Part shown: positions 8,340 to 12,414 of the stretch, in pieces
Layout of the letters: each line of letters begins with the position of its first letter
How positions within the stretch are numbered: the first letter of the stretch is position 1
Assembly: GCA_934725305.1 (NCBI GenBank)
Contig: CAKVBA010000067.1
Span: 1 to 12,414, forward strand
Reading direction: 5' to 3'
DNA from: an uncultured Parabacteroides sp.
Lineage (GTDB): Bacteria; Bacteroidota; Bacteroidia; Bacteroidales; Tannerellaceae
Length of the DNA stretch: 12,414 bases
Program-made: the position numbers and the translations under genes
Notes under the pieces: generated by a model
What the model saw: only the letters and a program-made list of their open reading frames with translations
Told to the model about the DNA's origin: nothing
Database searches by the model: none

Positions 8340-10481
8340 ATGAAGCTTATGAAACGAGTGTGGACACTCTTATTGCTTCTGACAGCGACGGGGCAACTCT
8401 ATGCTGACGAGGGCATGTGGGTGTTGAAAGAACTAAACAAGCAAAATTTGGCTCGTATGGCCGAATTGGGTTTTATTCCGTCTGTGGACAAGTTGTATAG
8501 CGAGACAGATCCCTGTGTAGCCAACGCCGTGGTTATTTTTGGTGGCGGTTGCACCGGCATTACGGTCTCAGAAGAGGGACTGATCTTTACCAACCACCAC
8601 TGTGGATATGGTGCCATTCAGCAGTTGAGTAGTGTGGAACACGACTATCTGAAAGATGGCTTTGTCTCTCAGAGCAAAGAGGCCGAACTGCCCGTTCCGG
8701 GCTTGAGCGTGCGTTATCTGAAGAATACGGTCGATGTCAGTGACCGCATCAATAGCGAAATTGCCTCTATCAAGGAAGAACATCTTCGCCTGGCAGCTGC
8801 CGATTCTATCGGTAATGCTATTTGTGATTCATTGGGTACCAACGAATTCTTGTCTGCCCAGGTGTTGCCGTTCTATAACAACAACAAGTATTTCCTGGTG
8901 GTGTATGATGTGTATCGCGACGTGCGTATGGTGTTTGCTCCGCCCAGCTCAGTGGGTAAGTTCGGCGGTGACACCGACAACTGGATGTGGCCTCGCCACA
9001 CGGGCGACTTCTCGGTGTTCCGTGTCTATGCGAATGCCGATAATCAGCCGGCCGAATACAGCAAGGACAACAAGCCTTACCGTCCTAAATATGTGGCCGA
9101 AGTCTCTTTGCAGGGCTATGCCGAGAAAGATTATGCCATGACGATTGGTTTCCCCGGAAGCACCGACCGTTATCTCTGCTCATGGGGTGTCAATCAGCGT
9201 ATTGAAGATGCCAACAAACCTCGTATCGAGGTGCGCGGCATCAAGCAGGAGATCTGGAAAAAAGAGATGCTTGCCAGCGATGCTGTCCGCATCAAATATG
9301 CCTCTAAATATGCCGGCAGTTCCAACTATTGGAAGAACTCCATCGGTATGAACAAAGGGTTGGCCAATCTGCATGTGATCGAGCGCAAACAGGCCGAAGA
9401 GGCTGCTTTTGCCGCTTGGGTTGCCCAGGATCCGCAGCGTCAGGCCAAGTATGGCGAAGTGTTGGGACTGCTGGAAAATGGATATAAATCAACCGGCGAA
9501 TATGCCCGTATGAACACCTATCTGATGGAGGCTTTTGCCGGAGGTGTCGAACTGGTTCGCCTCTCCAGCATGCTGCAGGCTTTTGATACAAAAGGCTCTA
9601 CGCCCGAAGAGATCAATATCTTCCTGGAAGATCGTGTGGCTAAATTCTTCAAAGACTATGAGCCTTCGTTAGACAGGAAGGTATTGGCTGCCATGATGCA
9701 GATTGTCAAAGAGCGCGTGCCGGCTCAGTATCTGCCCGATGTGTATAAGAAGATTGACAAGAAATACAAAGGCGACTATGCCAAGTATGCCGAAGATGCC
9801 TTTAAGAAGACGCTGCTCACCTCATACGATCAGGTTGAGGCTTTGGTGAGAAATCCGAAGCAGTATGACAAGTTGAAGAAAGACCCGATTGCCGAGCTGG
9901 CTTTCTCTTCGTTGGTTTCCATCTTTGAATTGCAGCAACTGATGGGCTCTTCACGATTTGACATTGAAAAGGGCGAACGCCTCTACTTTGCCGGTCTGAA
10001 AGAGATGTATCCCGAAAAGCTCTTGGCTTCGGATGCCAACTTCTCTATGCGTCTGAGCTATGGTTCGGTGGGCGGATATCGTCCGTATGATGCTGCCTGG
10101 TATAATTATTACTCAACAGAAAAGGGTATTTTAGAGAAGGAAGATGCTTCCAGTGATGAGTTCTGGGTGCAACCGGAGATCTTGGACATGATCCGCAGCA
10201 AAGACTTTGGCCAGTATGCCAATAAAGAGGGTGAATTGCAGTTGTGTTTCCTGACAAACAACGACATCACCGGAGGAAACTCAGGTAGTCCGGTTTTTGA
10301 CAAGAATGCTCGTCTGATTGGTCTGGCTTTCGATGGCAACTGGGAAGCGATGAGTGGCGACATTGCCTTTGAGCCCGATCTGCAGCGTTGTATAGCTGTT
10401 GATATTCGCTATGTGCTCTATATGATCGACAAATGGGGTAAATGTCCTCGTCTGATCAACGAGCTGAAGTTGGTCAAGTAG
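8340..10481 (+). CDS. dpp7: S46 family dipeptidyl peptidase, DPP7 type
   Basis: 713-aa serine exopeptidase that removes N-terminal dipeptides from oligopeptides in the periplasm. A signal peptide spans 1-22 (cleavage after LYA). The chymotrypsin-like triad is readable: His87 (TNHHCGY), Asp223 (RHTGDFSVF) and Ser648 (GGNSGSPVFD). Asn214/Trp215 (DTDNWMWP) and Asp665 fit the N-terminus-binding residues of the family, and the helical insert lies between the barrels (about 280-570). The residue 18 after the catalytic Ser is Gly666 (AFDGNWE), as in Porphyromonas gingivalis DPP7; DPP11 has Arg there for acidic P1. I infer a preference for hydrophobic P1 residues. Length and numbering match the P. 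gingivalis enzyme (712 aa, Ser648, Gly666). Translation may start at Met1 or at Met4; both leave a working signal. It is probably co-transcribed with the DUF389 gene and ends in the hairpin at 10556-10593. Confidence 0.95.
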   Translation: MKLMKRVWTLLLLLTATGQLYADEGMWVLKELNKQNLARMAELGFIPSVDKLYSETDPCVANAVVIFGGGCTGITVSEEGLIFTNHHCGYGAIQQLSSVEHDYLKDGFVSQSKEAELPVPGLSVRYLKNTVDVSDRINSEIASIKEEHLRLAAADSIGNAICDSLGTNEFLSAQVLPFYNNNKYFLVVYDVYRDVRMVFAPPSSVGKFGGDTDNWMWPRHTGDFSVFRVYANADNQPAEYSKDNKPYRPKYVAEVSLQGYAEKDYAMTIGFPGSTDRYLCSWGVNQRIEDANKPRIEVRGIKQEIWKKEMLASDAVRIKYASKYAGSSNYWKNSIGMNKGLANLHVIERKQAEEAAFAAWVAQDPQRQAKYGEVLGLLENGYKSTGEYARMNTYLMEAFAGGVELVRLSSMLQAFDTKGSTPEEINIFLEDRVAKFFKDYEPSLDRKVLAAMMQIVKERVPAQYLPDVYKKIDKKYKGDYAKYAEDAFKKTLLTSYDQVEALVRNPKQYDKLKKDPIAELAFSSLVSIFELQQLMGSSRFDIEKGERLYFAGLKEMYPEKLLASDANFSMRLSYGSVGGYRPYDAAWYNYYSTEKGILEKEDASSDEFWVQPEILDMIRSKDFGQYANKEGELQLCFLTNNDITGGNSGSPVFDKNARLIGLAFDGNWEAMSGDIAFEPDLQRCIAVDIRYVLYMIDKWGKCPRLINELKLVK

Positions 10482-10555
10482 CAACATCGGATATGCTCTG
10501 AGGGGTAAATTGGGGTTTTGCCCTGTTTCTTAATCCCAAAGAGTCTCCTAACAAC

Positions 10556-10598
10556 AAGGGCGGAAAGGTCGTTGAGACAGCCTTTCCGCCCTTTGTTT
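10556..10598. terminator. Strong, probably bidirectional terminator between convergent genes
   Basis: Perfect 13-bp arms AAGGGCGGAAAGG (10556-10568) and CCTTTCCGCCCTT (10581-10593) enclose a 12-nt loop. On the plus strand TTTGTTT follows the stem, suiting termination of dpp7, whose stop is 75 nt upstream. On the minus strand the stem begins 25 nt after the stop of the plug-like gene and is followed by UUGUUGUU, weaker but usable. Confidence 0.85.
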
Positions 10599-10617
10599 GG
10601 CTTATGGTTTTGACAAG

Positions 10618-11127
10618 TTACTTCGTCGTTATCTTTATAATACATTTAGGATCGGCCTTTGCGTATTTTATAGCATCGTTTGCATATTTGATGTAGTCTG
10701 CATCCTTTTTGTTCTTGATAACAGTCATTGAAGCAATCTTTGAAGATGGTATCTCTTTAATCTCTGAATAGGGAACAATCTTGCCGTTCATTACAAATAT
10801 AACATCTTCGTTCGAGTCGATATGAAGAGACTCTGAGGATAAATTATGAACCTTAGCCTCTTTGCCATCCTCTGCTTTTGATATCGAGAGAATCTTCACT
10901 TTACCAATTGTCCGGCCTTTGGTGTCGAAGGCAGATGTGAGAATAGAGTGGATGTTATGTTCAGAATCTATCGTGTAATTCACGATAGTCTTGCCTTGCA
11001 ACTGTGAACCATCGAAGTTCTCCACAGCCTTGCCGTCAATCACATAGAGCGTCTTTTTAGTCTCCTGTGCACTCATTGTTGCAGTAGCGAGTATTGCTAC
11101 AAGCAGAAATAGAATTGTTCTTTTCAT
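10618..11127 (-). CDS. Small secreted protein with two TonB-plug-like repeats
   Basis: 169-aa protein with a clear signal peptide (1-20, cleavage near SA-Q21) and no membrane anchor or lipobox, so likely periplasmic. Two stretches echo the ligand side of a TonB-receptor plug domain. The first, 26-53, has LYVIDGKAV and then TIVNYTI. The second, 109-169, has VIFVMNGKIVPYSEI, ASMTVIKNKKDADYI and a final CIIKITTK. The susC-like plug of this window shows the same order (LFVVDGMPV, SMEVLKDASASAIYG, GVILITTKKG), but here the glycines of the YG and NGV elements are lost and about 12 residues are inserted. There is no barrel, so it cannot be a transporter. It is third in the operon with an ECF sigma factor and an anti-sigma-like protein, 13 nt after the latter, which suggests a periplasmic part in that signalling circuit. 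Related plug-like tails occur in some Bacteroidetes envelope proteins; the exact function is unknown. Confidence 0.8.
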   Translation of the reverse strand: MKRTILFLLVAILATATMSAQETKKTLYVIDGKAVENFDGSQLQGKTIVNYTIDSEHNIHSILTSAFDTKGRTIGKVKILSISKAEDGKEAKVHNLSSESLHIDSNEDVIFVMNGKIVPYSEIKEIPSSKIASMTVIKNKKDADYIKYANDAIKYAKADPKCIIKITTK

Positions 11128-11140
11128 TTTGATTTACATT

Positions 11141-11704
11141 TTAGAAGTTTATAGATTGAGATAATAATTCCAAAGAAGAGCCGTCTGCACATCGCTTTAG
11201 CGTATAAGAATTGCCGTGCGAAGTGTTTACCGCAAAGCCTTCATTGCTTGGCGAAACCGTTATGGTTGCGTCATCAGGACTTAGGTCTGTAAGGATATGG
11301 ATTGTCTCCATCATTTCGGATGTGCTGATGTCATGAGCAGTAGTAGGCACGGCTTCTGCCTGGTTATGCCAATTCTTTCCATCGACCTCGTTCTTCTTCC
11401 AAGGATGTAAGATGAACAAAGCCAGAGTTGCAGCCACACACGCAGCCGAAGCCCACGGCCAAAGTCGAAAGACGCTTGTTTTCTTTATGGAAGAAGCATG
11501 CAACATCGTGTCAAGTTCGTCTTCGCAGAAGTCAAATGCGTCTGTTTTGAAGCTTTGGAACATCTCTTTGTAAACTTGCCAGTCTTTCGGCACATCGTTT
11601 TCTTTACAAAAGAAATCAGACAACATTTGCTCCTCCGTTTCCGTGGTCTGTCCTTCAAGAAACTTACCCAAAAGTTCTTCAATATGTTCGTTTCTCTGTT
11701 TCAT
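11141..11704 (-). CDS. Anti-sigma-factor-like single-pass membrane protein
   Basis: 187-aa protein with a cytosolic N-terminal part (1-78), one membrane segment at about 81-99 (ASAACVAATLALFIL) followed by PWKK, and a periplasmic tail of about 85 residues. The N-terminus (IEELLGKFLEGQTTETEEQ, VPKDWQVYKEMFQSF) follows the pattern of Bacteroidales anti-sigma partners encoded after ECF sigma genes. It overlaps the sigma gene by ATGA, so the two are translationally coupled and probably made in equal amounts. There is no HxxxCxxC zinc motif and no FecR domain in the tail, so neither the ZAS type nor the classic TonB-receptor-linked FecR type fits. The role is inferred mainly from position, topology and the N-terminal pattern. 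The tail would be the sensor, with the plug-like protein encoded next as a possible partner. Confidence 0.75.
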   Translation of the reverse strand: MKQRNEHIEELLGKFLEGQTTETEEQMLSDFFCKENDVPKDWQVYKEMFQSFKTDAFDFCEDELDTMLHASSIKKTSVFRLWPWASAACVAATLALFILHPWKKNEVDGKNWHNQAEAVPTTAHDISTSEMMETIHILTDLSPDDATITVSPSNEGFAVNTSHGNSYTLKRCADGSSLELLSQSINF

Positions 11705-12195
11705 AAAACAGTTCCTTTTATCATTTTTACAAGTTCTAATCGTGCCTTACTAATCATTCCTCGAACCGAGGACTCAGAGGTGCCTAATATTCTTGCAATA
11801 TCCGTATATGACATATTATCCACATTCCGCATCTTTAGGATTGCCCGATGCTTATCACTGAGAGCGTGAATGCTTTGTTTCAATTTCTGCCGGCTTTCAC
11901 GTTCTTCCAGTTGAGTAAGCGGGTCGCTTGTCATCGTGGCGGATTCCACATCTTCAATAGGAATACTGTTTGAAGCGGTCCGTAGCATATTAAGCGAAAC
12001 ATTTCTGCAGATGACGGTAGCGAAATTTCTCATTTTGGATGCGTCGGCTATTCTTTCCCTGTTTATCCACAATTTGAGAAGAGTCTCTTGAACTGCATCT
12101 TCTGCATCCTCTGCGTTATCAACATAGTGTCTTGCCTGCTGAAACAAATCCTTTCGCAGTTTTTCAACACCGTATATAAACTCTTGTGCATCCAT
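11701..12195 (-). CDS. ECF sigma-70 family RNA polymerase sigma factor
   Basis: 164-aa ECF sigma factor with only regions 2 and 4. Region 2 covers about 12-72 (NAEDAEDAVQETLLKLW at 27-43, then FATVICRNVSLNMLR). Region 4 covers about 108-160 (LSDKHRAILKMRN, then the helix-turn-helix MSYTDIARILGTSESSVRG). It directs RNA polymerase to a small regulon, often including its own operon, and is normally held by the downstream membrane protein, whose start codon overlaps its stop. The start at 12195 gives a standard N-terminus for the family. I found no TAnnTTTG box in the 60 nt upstream, so the operon may depend on an ECF-type promoter or start further up inside the tandem repeat array. Its targets are not evident; the susC-like gene in the window is not shown to be one. 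Confidence 0.93.
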   Translation of the reverse strand: MDAQEFIYGVEKLRKDLFQQARHYVDNAEDAEDAVQETLLKLWINRERIADASKMRNFATVICRNVSLNMLRTASNSIPIEDVESATMTSDPLTQLEERESRQKLKQSIHALSDKHRAILKMRNVDNMSYTDIARILGTSESSVRGMISKARLELVKMIKGTVL

Positions 12196-12257
12196 TGTTT
12201 TGAGCCTTTTCTATAATAATAACACAGACGATGGCATTTCGCTACCATGTAAAATGG

Positions 12258-12414
12258 ATTTCACGCCTGCGAAATGGTGTTTCTGAGTTGAAAAGTTGCA
12301 TTTCGCGCCCGCGAAATGAGGATTTGATTTCAAAAAGTGGATTTCGCGTCCGCGAAATGGCACTTTTGATTCGGAAAGTTGGATTTCGCGCCCGCGAAAT
12401 GGTGCTTTTGAGTT
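12258..12414. repeat. Tandem array of 41-42 nt units with GC-rich palindromes, open at the window edge
   Basis: Four copies of an 18-nt palindrome start at 12258, 12300, 12341 and 12383 (periods 42, 41, 42). Copies 2 and 4 read ATTTCGCG-CC-CGCGAAAT, copy 3 has TC in the centre, and copy 1 has two arm changes (ATTTCACG-CC-TGCGAAAT). The 23-24 nt between them are also related (GGTGCTTTTGAGTT type) and carry a weaker inverted repeat, for example ACTTT/AAAGT. A decayed half copy may lie at 12236-12255. The array sits 62 nt upstream of the sigma-factor start and continues past the window. The 41-nt period and TGA triplets argue against coding. I do not recognise the family. Confidence 0.85.

Noticed and set aside
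10510..10539. Second hairpin (TTGGG/CCCAA) after dpp7
   Set aside because: Only five pairs over a 20-nt loop, without a following T run on the plus strand; the stronger stem at 10556-10593 explains termination.
3188..12195. ECF sigma/anti-sigma pair as regulator of the susC operon
   Set aside because: The two units are more than 4 kb apart with an unrelated operon between, the SusC-like protein lacks an STN signalling domain and the anti-sigma protein lacks a FecR domain, so there is no sequence basis for the link.
12236..12414. CRISPR array
   Set aside because: Period and repetition are superficially similar, but the linkers are related to one another instead of unique, the repeated part is a short perfect palindrome, and no cas gene is present in the window.
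1..12414. tRNA, rRNA, insertion sequence or prophage genes
   Set aside because: No cloverleaf-like segment, transposase, integrase or phage gene was seen on either strand.

Overview
The window looks like a chromosomal segment of a gut-type Bacteroidales (Bacteroides or Parabacteroides-like). The evidence is a SusC/SusD outer-membrane pair, an S46-family dipeptidyl peptidase, an ECF sigma factor with its own membrane-anchored partner, starts without Shine-Dalgarno sequences, and two promoter candidates that fit the Bacteroides -33/-7 pattern (TAnnTTTG at -7). I cannot fix the species from the sequence.

Left block (about 26-6612, minus strand): one tight operon of susC-like, susD-like and a secreted M81 (microcystinase C/MlrC-like) metallopeptidase, with gaps of only 12 and 10 nt and a hairpin terminator at the end. 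A promoter candidate about 200 nt upstream of the susC-like gene implies a long 5' leader. No glycoside hydrolase, lyase or adjacent SusR/hybrid-two-component/ECF regulator is visible, so the usual glycan reading of a SusCD pair is not supported. A peptide or amide substrate, cleaved by the M81 enzyme, is the more natural guess.

Middle block (6892-10593, plus strand): a divergent transcription unit with a clear -7 box that lies inside a perfect 7-1-7 palindrome. It encodes a DUF389 inner-membrane protein with a large C-terminal domain predicted to be periplasmic. A DPP7-type dipeptidyl peptidase follows 28 nt later; its catalytic His87/Asp223/Ser648 and the specificity residue Gly666 are all readable. 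A strong hairpin follows and is shared with the convergent right-hand operon.

Right block (10618-12195, minus strand): an ECF sigma factor, a single-pass anti-sigma-like protein (4-nt ATGA overlap) and, 13 nt later, a small secreted protein made of two degenerate copies of the TonB-receptor plug motif. The stand-alone plug-like protein in an ECF operon is the most unusual gene of the window. Upstream of the sigma gene and running off the right edge is a tandem array of 41-42 nt units, each with a GC-rich 18-nt palindrome and a second, A/T-rich inverted repeat.

The genes share an envelope and peptide theme (nutrient import, peptide cleavage, envelope signalling), but the sequence does not show that the three blocks are functionally linked.
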